DNA from: Rhodospirillaceae bacterium
GTDB lineage: Bacteria > Pseudomonadota > Alphaproteobacteria > UBA8366 > GCA-2717185
Length of the DNA stretch: 10,205 nt
Assembly: GCA_028817685.1 (NCBI GenBank)
Contig: JAPPPC010000799.1
Coordinates: 1 to 10,205, forward strand
Direction of reading: 5' to 3'
Below the pieces are notes generated by a model. That model did no database searches. It was not told the origin of the DNA and was given only the letters and a program-made list of their open reading frames with translations. How positions within the stretch are numbered: position 1 is the stretch's first letter; the number at the start of each line of letters is the position of its first letter. Below are positions 1-6,912 of this stretch, one piece after another. The translations under genes were made by a program, and so were the position numbers.

Positions 1-27
1 CTTCTGATCGACCCAGCCACCGGCTAA
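1..27 (+). CDS. Possible C-terminal end of a rightward gene (partial)
   Basis: Frame 1 reads LLIDPATG and then TAA at 25-27. Eight codons are too few to identify a product. The reason to suspect a real gene end is context: a strong rightward intrinsic terminator starts about 40 bases further on, with nothing else on this strand for it to serve. The other forward frames give no better candidate. Low confidence, because any short open stretch at a window edge can look like this. Confidence 0.3.
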   Translation, partial: LLIDPATG

Positions 28-68
28 TACTGCGCCGTCGGGCCCGGGCCGTTGCGGGTCCGGCCCCT

Positions 69-108
69 AGGCCCGGGTCCGGTCTATCGATCGGTCCCGG
101 GTCTTTTT
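69..108 (+). terminator. Rho-independent terminator, rightward
   Basis: Bases 69-84 pair with 89-104 around a four-base loop (85-88). The stem is GC-rich, with one T-T mismatch (78/95) and two G-T pairs, and the run TTTTT (104-108) lies at its 3' side. There is no matching T-run on the other strand, so it works rightward, for a gene ending near base 27. It also sits about 27 bases beyond the convergent Rieske gene's stop and so insulates that gene from rightward transcription. The stem is built from repeated CCCGGG cores. Confidence 0.75.
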
Positions 109-134
109 CGTTCTGAAGGCACGCCTGCCGGTAA

Positions 135-1157
135 TCAGGCGGTGCCGAAGGTCACCCCGAGTTCCTTCAGCCATTTCCGGTATTCGACCGCGAGCTTGTC
201 GCACCGCATGTGCAGTTCTTCGCGCAGGTCGAGTGGAATCCTCTCCGGCCGCTGGCCCTCGACGATTTCCCGGGCCTGCTCGAACACCTGGTCCTGCCGG
301 TCGGTTATGTCTTTTTCGGTCAGATGTGGCCCGTAATTGATTGCCACGCCAAGCCAGACGACACTCATATCCTCTTCGACTGGGAGCACCGTGGTCATCA
401 TGCAGAAGCGGTCGTCGTTACCGCCTGTACCGTCCTTCACGATGACATGTTTGTCGAAATAGGCGGTCAGTGGCCGGAAGCAGCGATAGACGTAGCCGGC
501 ATCGACCGGCACCGCGCGATGGTCACCATAGGGCTGGTAGACCCAGATCTCGTCAGTGCGCAGCCCGTGCTCGTCGCGGTGCACTTCATAGCGGTCGATG
601 ATGTCCGCATCGCTTGCGACGCCATTGATCCCGGCATGGACGAAGGGGAAGTGCGAGGGATCGACGAAGTTCTCTATCGTCCGGAAGCCGTTGGCCCGAT
701 AATAGTACGGTCCCGCCTGAAATTTGCGGAAATTCGGGTCGTCCCACTGAAAGAAGGGCGGGATGTCGTGCGTCGGGTCGCCGAGCGACACCCAAATCCA
801 GTCATATTGCTCTTTCGCCCGGTGGGTAAAGGCGCGTGCCTTAGCCGGCGGCGTTGTGTTCGGCTGCGCTGGCATCAGGGTGCACGCGCCGCTGCTGTTG
901 TAATGCCAGCCATGATAGGGGCAGACGATCTGGCCGTCCTCGATCCAGCCCAGCGACAGGCGGGAACCGCGATGGATGCAGAGATCCTTCCACGCCATGA
1001 CCTCGCCGCCATGCCGCCAGACGATAAGATCCTCGCCGAGCACCCGGACCTTAAGGATCTTGCCTTCCGGCAGGTCGCGGGAGCGGGCAACCACGTGCCA
1101 GTCATTGATTAGGACAGTGTCCTGGCAGGGTTCGCTGCTCTGATTTTGTGCGGGCAT
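135..1157 (-). CDS. Rieske [2Fe-2S] aromatic-ring-hydroxylating / demethylating oxygenase, alpha subunit
   Basis: A 340-residue oxygenase of the single-subunit (VanA/DdmC-like) Rieske non-haem iron group, which hydroxylates or O/N-demethylates small molecules using O2 and electrons from a separate reductase. The N-terminal Rieske domain has C60-I-H62 and C79-P-Y-H82, which bind the 2Fe-2S cluster. The catalytic domain carries the mononuclear-iron motif ENFVDPSHFPFVH, with likely ligands H169 and H174 and bridging D166. An Asp near residue 289 (RQDQVFEQ) is the likely third ligand. Length is close to DdmC (about 340). The ATG at 1157 is chosen because AGAGG precedes it; the frame stays open upstream to a TTG at 1217. 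It lies 84 bp downstream of the small gene 1242-1505, so the two are probably co-transcribed. No reductase or ferredoxin gene is in the window, so electrons must come from elsewhere. Substrate unknown; family assignment is firm. Confidence 0.94.
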   Translation of the reverse strand: MPAQNQSSEPCQDTVLINDWHVVARSRDLPEGKILKVRVLGEDLIVWRHGGEVMAWKDLCIHRGSRLSLGWIEDGQIVCPYHGWHYNSSGACTLMPAQPNTTPPAKARAFTHRAKEQYDWIWVSLGDPTHDIPPFFQWDDPNFRKFQAGPYYYRANGFRTIENFVDPSHFPFVHAGINGVASDADIIDRYEVHRDEHGLRTDEIWVYQPYGDHRAVPVDAGYVYRCFRPLTAYFDKHVIVKDGTGGNDDRFCMMTTVLPVEEDMSVVWLGVAINYGPHLTEKDITDRQDQVFEQAREIVEGQRPERIPLDLREELHMRCDKLAVEYRKWLKELGVTFGTA

Positions 1158-1241
1158 GGCCTCTATCGCTCGTTTCTCGGTGCGGGAACCTTGCCTGTTC
1201 GATCGCTTGGAAGTCAATCGTCGAACCGTCTCGGTTTCACG

Positions 1242-1505
1242 CTATACCGGCAGGAATTCGCCCGGTTTTTCGAAATAGGCGGGCCCTTGTTGCATGTCGA
1301 TCAAGCGCTGTTTCGCAGCTTCAAGACTGTCATCCCGCCAGGGTAAGGTGCGGCCGCGCGATTGCCATTCGGTATTGGCAACGTGATGTGTCCACTTGCC
1401 GTCCGTTTTGGTGAAAAGCACGCGCATGAATTCGCGCGACCACCAGCCTGCCTCGCGTTCCACTTCGCGCACCAGATAAAGCCGAACTTCTTCTGATTCC
1501 GCCAT
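1242..1505 (-). CDS. Small conserved-looking hypothetical protein, Trp-rich, upstream of Rieske oxygenase
   Basis: 87 residues, soluble, with no signal peptide or membrane segment. I do not recognise the family. It is rich in Trp (W21, W22, W38, W47, W56), begins with charged strand-like segments (VRLYLVREVER) and ends in a helix-like stretch around EAAKQRLIDMQQ. The ATG at 1505 is preceded by AGGA eight bases away, a good ribosome site, which favours a real gene. It precedes the Rieske gene by 84 bp on the same strand, so it may be an accessory to that oxygenase or share its substrate; this is inference from position only. Its start codon sits in a CATG shared with an ATG on the other strand, but that opposite ATG is probably not used. 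Confidence 0.7.
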   Translation of the reverse strand: MAESEEVRLYLVREVEREAGWWSREFMRVLFTKTDGKWTHHVANTEWQSRGRTLPWRDDSLEAAKQRLIDMQQGPAYFEKPGEFLPV

Positions 1506-1569
1506 GCTTTCGTTCCTGCCGCAAATTTCGGCACTACCTTATGATAAATTCACGGGATGCGGCAGAGGC

Positions 1570-1578
1570 GAGGGGAGA
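1570..1578 (+). promoter_or_regulatory. Shine-Dalgarno site that points to an ATC start at 1585
   Basis: GAGGGGAGA is the only strong purine-rich ribosome site near the start of the aspartate-dehydrogenase-like gene. It is followed after six bases by ATC AAA ATC ATT, exactly where homologues begin (M-K-I-x-V-I-G-F-G). The upstream in-frame ATG at 1504 and the GTG at 1597 have no such site. The simplest reading is that the natural start codon is, or was, at 1585. Confidence 0.6.
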
Positions 1579-1584
1579 ACGGCT

Positions 1585-2388
1585 ATCAAAATCATTGTGA
1601 TCGGATTCGGTGCGATCGGGCGTATGGTCGTCAACGAATTGGCGACGGCAGGCGGTCCGGCGACGGTATGCGGTGTGCTGGTCCGGCCCTCGCGGTTGCG
1701 TGAAGCGCGCGCGGTTTTGCCTGAGGACGTCGCCGTGCTTACCGACGTCGTCGATGCGCTCAGGCTTGACCCGGATTTTATCGTCGAATGTGCGGGTCAA
1801 GGGGCCGTTGCCGATTATGGTGAGGAAATACTGGCTGCCGGCTGCGATTTCATGGTGATCGCGGTTGGCGCGTTGGCGGACGACGCGCTGCGAATGCGGC
1901 TTACCGAAGCTGCGGAAGGGACGGGCGCGCGCCTGACGCTTCCCGCAGGGGCCATCGCCGGGATCGACGGCTTGGCGGCGCTGCGCTTGGGTGGGCTCGA
2001 CCGGGTGCGCTACATCTCAATCAAACCTCCGGTTGCCTGGAAGGGGACGCCGGCGGATGGGCCGTTCGATCTGGAATCCATTGCCGAAAGGACAACGATC
2101 TTCACCGGAACTGCGCGCGATGCGGCCCGGCTCTACCCCAAGAACGCCAACATCGCGGCAATCGTGGCGCTGGCGGGGCTTGGCCTGGACGAGACGGAAA
2201 TCGAGCTGGTCGCTGACCCGGGGGTGACCGACAATATCGGCCGCATTGAAGCGGAAGGGCGCTACGGGCGGTTAAGTGCTGAGCTGAGCGGGCACGCCGC
2301 GCCGGACAACCCGAAGACGTCGGCCTGCACGGCGCTCAGCATCGTCAACGCCATCCGGAACCGCTCGAACACGGTGATCCTCGGTTAG
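1585..2388 (+). CDS. L-aspartate dehydrogenase-like protein (NadX / DUF108 family)
   Basis: NAD(P)-dependent amino-acid dehydrogenase family; members deaminate L-aspartate to iminosuccinate/oxaloacetate, feeding NAD synthesis or aspartate catabolism. Seen: an N-terminal Rossmann motif VIGFGAIG, then AGAIAGIDGLAALRLGGLD, the family signature KPPVAWKGTP, YPKNANIAAIVALAGLGLD and, near the end, APDNPKTSACTALSIVNAIRN. Read from the ATC at 1585 it has 267 residues, the usual family length. No ATG exists there; the frame is open to an ATG at 1504, which would add 27 residues of unlikely leader and overlap the divergent gene's start codon. At the position where the family catalytic His is expected (NxH, about residue 219) the sequence is N-I-G, so normal aspartate deamination may be lost or the substrate changed. 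The TAG overlaps the convergent gene's stop by 4 bp. Family assignment firm, activity uncertain. Confidence 0.88.
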   Translation: MKIIVIGFGAIGRMVVNELATAGGPATVCGVLVRPSRLREARAVLPEDVAVLTDVVDALRLDPDFIVECAGQGAVADYGEEILAAGCDFMVIAVGALADDALRMRLTEAAEGTGARLTLPAGAIAGIDGLAALRLGGLDRVRYISIKPPVAWKGTPADGPFDLESIAERTTIFTGTARDAARLYPKNANIAAIVALAGLGLDETEIELVADPGVTDNIGRIEAEGRYGRLSAELSGHAAPDNPKTSACTALSIVNAIRNRSNTVILG

Positions 2389-3995
2389 ACGACCAGCGCC
2401 ATGCCGTCGCGGCCCGGGTCGGCGGCCCCGGACAGCACGCCGTCCGTATTCATCACGCCATGCACACCGGCGAAGCCGTAGCTTTCCGAACTGCGGCGGA
2501 TCTCATAGCCATGGCTGGCGATCTGGTCGGTTAGATAGCGGGGAATGCGGTTGCTGACATCGATGGCGTTGCTGGTGACCGAGAAACGCGGCGCCGCGAT
2601 GGCGTCGGAGATCGGCATGCCGAACTCCAGGATGTTCAACAGCACTTGCATGATGCCGAGCGTGATATGCGTCGCGCCCGGCGCGCCGATGACGATGTGG
2701 GGCGCCTCGTCCTTGAACACGATGGTCGGGGTCATCGAGCTGGTATAGCCCTTGCCGGGCGCGATCGATCCGGCCCGGCCTGGCCTGGGGTCGAAGATGC
2801 CCATGCTGCCATTGTACATGAAGCCGAGATTCTCGCTGATGACGCCGGACGGCATACCCAAGGTGTGGGTCATGGTGATCGCGTTGCCGTGTTCGTCGAG
2901 GACGGAAACCTGCGTCGTGTCTTTCGATTCCTTCGATAGCGGCATGCGTTCCACATGGGCTTTCTCGCACGCTTCGATCTTGGCGGCGAGCGGCGCGGCG
3001 TGATCCTTACCGATCAGCTTTTCGATGGGGATGTCGACAAAGGCCGGGTCGCCCATATGGGCCGCCTTGTCGATGATCCCGTACTTGATCGCCTCGGCGA
3101 TCACCCGGATATAGTCCGGCGCATTGTGGCCCATCGAGCGCAAGTCGAAGTGCTCGAGGATGTTCAGCATCTCGAGCAACACCATGCCGGCGCCCGGCGG
3201 CGGGTTGGTGGACAGCTTCCGGCCCCGATAGGTGCCCCAGAGCGGTTCGGCGCGAGCCGGTGCGACGGCTTTGAGGTCTTCCAGGGTGATCAGCCCGCCA
3301 TGGCGCGCCATCTCGGCGGCGATCTCCTCGGCGATGGGCCCTGAATAGAACGCGTCCGCGCCGTCCGCCGCGATCGTGCGCAGCGTCTGCGCGTAGTTGC
3401 GGTTAACGATCTTGGTGCCGGGGCCCTGCGGTGTGCCGTCGTCGGCGAGCAGCAACGCGCGGGACGACTCGAAGGCACGGATCTTCGTCAGATTGTCGAC
3501 GCGGCCGAAGCCGCCTTCCTGCATCGCAACGTATTTGTAGACATGCGGGCGGATGGTCCAGCCCTGCTCGGCGTGGTCGATGGCCGGCTGCACGATGTCG
3601 GACCAGTCCATGATGCCGTATCGAGTCGCCGCTTAGAAATAGGACTTCAGACTGCCGGGCACCGCGACAGACTGGTAACCCATCTCGTTCACCCGGCCGC
3701 GCAGCCGGAAGCCGAACCCGTCCGTGGTCTCGCCCTCGATGAGGTCTTCCCACATGTCCGGCCGGGCGGCGGCGGGCGCCTTGCCGGTGAAATTGAGGCA
3801 TTCGTGGACGCCCCTGTCCGGCAGATAGACCTGCAACGTGCCGACCCCGGCGATGCTGCACATCAGCGGGTCGACCACCCCCTGCACCAGCGCGCAGGTG
3901 ATCGCCGCGTCGACCGCGTTGCCGCCGCGCTTTAAGGCCAGCGCGCCGGCTTCGACCGCCTCCGGCTGCGGTGCGGAAATGACGCCCCTGGTCAT
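2385..3995 (-). pseudogene. Second gamma-glutamyltransferase-family Ntn-hydrolase, interrupted by an in-frame stop
   Basis: Tandem paralogue of the gene at 3995-5602. Its reading frame is intact over 536 codons except for TAA at 3633-3635 (codon 121), where the paralogue has Glu: SYF-stop-AATRYGIMDW against AYYEAVREHGTMDW. No frameshift is involved; a GAA-to-TAA change explains it. The result is a 120-residue N-terminal fragment (3995-3633) and a 408-residue remainder that could restart at ATG 3611, although no ribosome site is visible there. The remainder holds the processing/catalytic Thr in DTTQ (T360; the paralogue has DTTH) and SSMTPTIV, GAPGA and ADPGRDG. Position 72 is Lys where the paralogue has Arg. 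The start overlaps the upstream stop (TGATG), implying translational coupling. It ends in a 4-bp stop-stop overlap with the convergent dehydrogenase gene. The rest of the frame looks preserved, so the break is recent, a sequencing error, or the two halves are made separately. Confidence 0.85.
3633..3635 (-). other. Premature TAA codon in the second GGT-like gene
   Basis: Plus-strand TTA reads TAA on the minus strand, in the same frame as both flanking halves. The aligned residue in the neighbouring paralogue is E121, so one base (GAA to TAA) accounts for it. TAA is not a selenocysteine or pyrrolysine codon, so recoding by those routes is excluded despite the nearby selA. Confidence 0.9.
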
Positions 3996-5602
3996 CAGAC
4001 GATCAGCGCCATGCCGTCGCGGCCCGGATCGGCGGCGCCGGTCCAGACGCCGTCATCGATACGGATCGCATGCACGCCGGCGAAGTGATAGCTGAGATAG
4101 CTGCGTGCCACCGGATAGCCGAGTTTCTCCAACTCGTCGGTGACGAAACGGGGGATGCGGTTGGTGACGTCGATCGTGTCGCTGTTGGTGGAAAAGCGGG
4201 GCGCGGCGATCGCGTCGCTGATCGACATGCCGAAATCCAGCGTGTTCAACAGACCCTGCAGCACGCCCATGGTGATGAAGGTGCCGCCCGGCGCGCCGAT
4301 GACCACATGCGGGTCGTCGCCCTTGAAGACGATGGTCGGCGACATGGCGGTGAAGCGCCCCTTGCCCGGCGCCAGCGATCCGGCGCGGCCGGGACGCGGG
4401 TCGAACACGCTCATGCAGCCATTGTACATGAAGCCCAGGCCCTTCGTGACGACGCCGGACGGCATGCCCAGCGAATGGGTCATGGTGACCGCGTTGCCGT
4501 CCGCATCCAGGGTGCAGACATGGGTTGTGTCCTGCGACTCCGGCACCTCGTTCAACCGCTCCACATGGGAGATTTCGCCGGCCGTAATCTGGGCCGCCAG
4601 AGACGCGGCGTAGCCCTTGTCGAGCAACTCGTCGAAGGGTACCTCCACATAGCGCGGATCGCCGACCCGCGTGTCCTTGTCGATGGTGGCGTATTTCATC
4701 GCCTCGCTGACCACGCGGATATATTCCGGCGAGTTGTGCCCCATGGCTGCCAGATCGAAATTTTCCAGGATGTTCAGCATCTCCAGCACCATGATGCCGC
4801 CGCCCGGCGGCTGGTTGGTGGAGATGCGGTAGTCGCGATAGTCGGACCAGAGCGGTTCCGACCGTACGGTCTCGTAGTTCTTGAGATCATCGAGCGAGAG
4901 TAGGCCGCCATTCGCCTGCATGTCGGCGGCGATCTCCTCCGCCATGTCACCGGAATAGAAGACGTCGGCGCCGCCTTCGGCGATGCGGCGCAGGCTGCGC
5001 GCCATGTCCGGATTCTTCAGAACCGTGCCGACCTTCTTCGGCTCGTCGTTTTCGTCGAAATAAATGCTGCGGCCGGCTTCCGTGCAGCGCATCTTCTCGA
5101 CGGTCGGCAGGCGGCCATTGTCGTGTTTCTTGGTCCAGAACTCGTAGACATGCGGGCGGATGACGAAGCCATTCTCGGCGTAGTCGATGGCGGGGGCGCA
5201 GACATCCTTCCAGTCCATCGTGCCGTGCTCCCGGACGGCTTCGTAATAGGCCTTCAGGCTGCCGGGGATCATGATCGACTGGTAGCCGACCTCGTTCTGG
5301 CGCTCCTTCAGGAAGAAACCGAACCCGTCGCGGGATTCGCCGACGATCTGGTCTTCCCACATATCGTCCGTCACGGCGGCTGGGGCGCGGGTGTGGAAAT
5401 CGATGAACCCGTGAAAGCCCTTTTTTGGCAGATAAAGATGCATCGAGCCGAAACCGGCGAGACCGCACATCTGCGGGTCGACGACGGTCTGGACCAGCGC
5501 GCAAGTGATCGCGGCATCGACGGCGTTGCCGCCGCGCTGCATGACGACCGCGCCGGCCTCTACCGCCTCGGGTTGGGGTGCCGTGATAATGCCGCGCGCC
5601 AT
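3995..5602 (-). CDS. Gamma-glutamyltransferase-family N-terminal-nucleophile hydrolase
   Basis: 535 residues, intact. GGT-family proteins self-cleave before a Thr that becomes the nucleophile for amide cleavage or acyl transfer. Seen: N-terminal PEAVEAGAVVMQRGGNAVDAA, the cleavage site DTTH with T359 as predicted nucleophile, GNAVTMTHSLG, FDPRPGRAGSLAPGKG, AMSPTIVF, GAPGG and a C-terminal ADPGRDGMALIV. There is no signal peptide, so it is probably cytoplasmic, unlike periplasmic GGT. Residues that bind the glutamyl group in E. coli GGT appear changed: RExAP reads HTRAP (70-74), TYTLN reads THSLG, and NNQMDDF reads YNGCMSVF. Specificity for gamma-glutamyl compounds is therefore doubtful. The ATG at 5602 has GAGG five bases upstream; the frame stays open far beyond it only as a shadow of the M20 gene. 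It follows the M20 gene by 62 bp and overlaps its own paralogue by 1 bp. Family firm, substrate unknown. Confidence 0.92.
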   Translation of the reverse strand: MARGIITAPQPEAVEAGAVVMQRGGNAVDAAITCALVQTVVDPQMCGLAGFGSMHLYLPKKGFHGFIDFHTRAPAAVTDDMWEDQIVGESRDGFGFFLKERQNEVGYQSIMIPGSLKAYYEAVREHGTMDWKDVCAPAIDYAENGFVIRPHVYEFWTKKHDNGRLPTVEKMRCTEAGRSIYFDENDEPKKVGTVLKNPDMARSLRRIAEGGADVFYSGDMAEEIAADMQANGGLLSLDDLKNYETVRSEPLWSDYRDYRISTNQPPGGGIMVLEMLNILENFDLAAMGHNSPEYIRVVSEAMKYATIDKDTRVGDPRYVEVPFDELLDKGYAASLAAQITAGEISHVERLNEVPESQDTTHVCTLDADGNAVTMTHSLGMPSGVVTKGLGFMYNGCMSVFDPRPGRAGSLAPGKGRFTAMSPTIVFKGDDPHVVIGAPGGTFITMGVLQGLLNTLDFGMSISDAIAAPRFSTNSDTIDVTNRIPRFVTDELEKLGYPVARSYLSYHFAGVHAIRIDDGVWTGAADPGRDGMALIV

Positions 5603-5643
5603 GTCTGCCTCGCTTAACGGTGGAATCGGGCGCGGATTATGCG

Positions 5644-5655
5644 GCGCGGCCGCGC
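5644..5655. repeat. GC-rich palindrome between the M20 and GGT-like genes
   Basis: A perfect 12-bp palindrome, GCGCGGCCGCGC, lies in the 62-bp gap just after the M20 stop, within a longer run of GCGGC/GCGCG units. In RNA it could form an intercistronic hairpin that affects message stability or relative expression. No T-run follows, so it is not a typical terminator. Chance in GC-rich DNA is a real alternative. Confidence 0.3.
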
Positions 5656-5664
5656 GCGGCGCAA

Positions 5665-6912
5665 TCAGGCGGACAAATAGTCGAAGGCGGTCAGGGTATG
5701 TACGGCGAAGATGGCGCGCAGGTCGTCGATCGCGGCGTATTCGTCCGCGCTGCCCATATTGTTCGCGGCGACTCCATAGACGACCGACGGGACGCCGCGC
5801 AACCGGTAGAAGCGGGCGTCGGAGAAGCCAGGGCGGAGGTTGACCGCGACGTCGCCGCCCGTCGCCGTTTCGGCGTTGGCGTGAATCAGGCGGACCAGCT
5901 CGTGATCCGGCTCGGTCCAGTTCGGCTCGCATTCCGACAGGGTTTTCCAGGCGATGTCGGGCAGCGGGTCTAGCGCCGCTGCGACGCGCGCCTTGACGTC
6001 CGGGATGGCGACGCCGGGGGGCAGGCGGATGTCGAGCAGGGCTTCGGCGGAGTCGGGGATCGTGTTGATGTTGAGCCCGCCCCTGATCTGCCCGAGATTG
6101 ACCGTGATGTTGCGTAACGTGTCGGATTCGCCCGCGCCGGACAGAGGCTCGGAGATCGGTTTGGCGTCTGTAATGGTGCCGCCGATGCCGTCCGGCAGCG
6201 GGCAGGGCGCGTCGCGCAGGGCGAGCACCGGCTGCAGCGCGGCGAGCAGGGTTTCGATGGCATTCCGGCCGAGATGGACATGCGCGCCGTGATTGGGCAC
6301 GCCGGTCGCCGTCACCTTGACCCATAGGTTCCCCTTCTCGCCGATCCGCGCCACCAGGGGCGAGCCCGCATCGCCATTGATCATCGCGTCGCCAACCGCT
6401 TCTTCCACATTCGCCAGCAGATATTGCGTTCCCCAGACGCCGCCGGTTTCCTCGTCGCCGACCAGGGCCAGAACCGCTTCGCCGCTCCAGGCGTCGCGGC
6501 AACCGGCCAGCAGTTCGAAGGCCATCACGGAGGCGGCGATCCCCGCCTTCATGTCGCAGGCGCCGCGGCCGTAGATCTTGCCGTCCTTTGTCTCGCCGCC
6601 GAGCGGGTCGGTGGTCCAGGGGGACGGGTCGCCGATCGGAAAGGTGTCTAAATGGCCGTTGAAGACGAGGCGGCGGCCCGGCTCGGCGCCTTTCAGAATG
6701 GCTACCAAATTGACCGCGGGTTCCTTGGCCACGACGCGCCGGATCTCGACATCGGGCAGGGCGGCGAGACGCCGCTCGATCAGATCGGCCAATGGACCCG
6801 TATCGCCCGGCGGGTTCTGGCTGTCGGTTCGCACCAATTCGGCGCAGAAATCGACGAGGTCGTCCTGCAGCGCGTCGATGCGGGTGCGCAACGCTTCGCG
6901 GATCGCGCTCAC
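5665..6912 (-). CDS. M20-family metallohydrolase (ArgE/DapE-like amidohydrolase)
   Basis: 415 residues. M20 enzymes are two-metal (usually zinc) hydrolases that remove N-acyl groups or cleave small peptides in the cytoplasm. Seen: NGHLDTFP (H87, D89), GRGACDMKAG (metal-bridging D120), GDEETGG (catalytic E154, metal E155), INGD (D181), a lid domain around residues 190-300 with NHGAHVHLGRNAI, and a C-terminal GFSDARFYR. The last metal-binding His, usually in a xHxxDE context near the end, is not visible: the matching stretch reads NNMGSADEYAAI, with Gly387 in the His column. This may be a subfamily trait or a changed metal site. The start is GTG at 6912, overlapping the upstream gene's TGA by four bases (GTGA), so translation is coupled. 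It acts in one operon with a second deacylase and two GGT-like hydrolases, which points to breakdown of an acylated or peptide-linked amino acid. The exact substrate is not determinable. Confidence 0.92.
   Translation of the reverse strand: MSAIREALRTRIDALQDDLVDFCAELVRTDSQNPPGDTGPLADLIERRLAALPDVEIRRVVAKEPAVNLVAILKGAEPGRRLVFNGHLDTFPIGDPSPWTTDPLGGETKDGKIYGRGACDMKAGIAASVMAFELLAGCRDAWSGEAVLALVGDEETGGVWGTQYLLANVEEAVGDAMINGDAGSPLVARIGEKGNLWVKVTATGVPNHGAHVHLGRNAIETLLAALQPVLALRDAPCPLPDGIGGTITDAKPISEPLSGAGESDTLRNITVNLGQIRGGLNINTIPDSAEALLDIRLPPGVAIPDVKARVAAALDPLPDIAWKTLSECEPNWTEPDHELVRLIHANAETATGGDVAVNLRPGFSDARFYRLRGVPSVVYGVAANNMGSADEYAAIDDLRAIFAVHTLTAFDYLSA

Noticed and set aside
210..1112. 300-residue open frame on the plus strand opposite the Rieske gene
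   Set aside because: Composition is that of an antisense shadow in GC-rich DNA; the minus strand carries full Rieske motifs.
1504..1584. ATG at 1504 as start of the aspartate-dehydrogenase-like protein
   Set aside because: No ribosome site, a leader unlike the family, and overlap with the divergent gene's start codon; kept only as an alternative.
3633..3635. Selenocysteine readthrough of the internal stop, suggested by nearby selA
   Set aside because: The codon is TAA, not TGA, and the paralogue has Glu there, not Cys.
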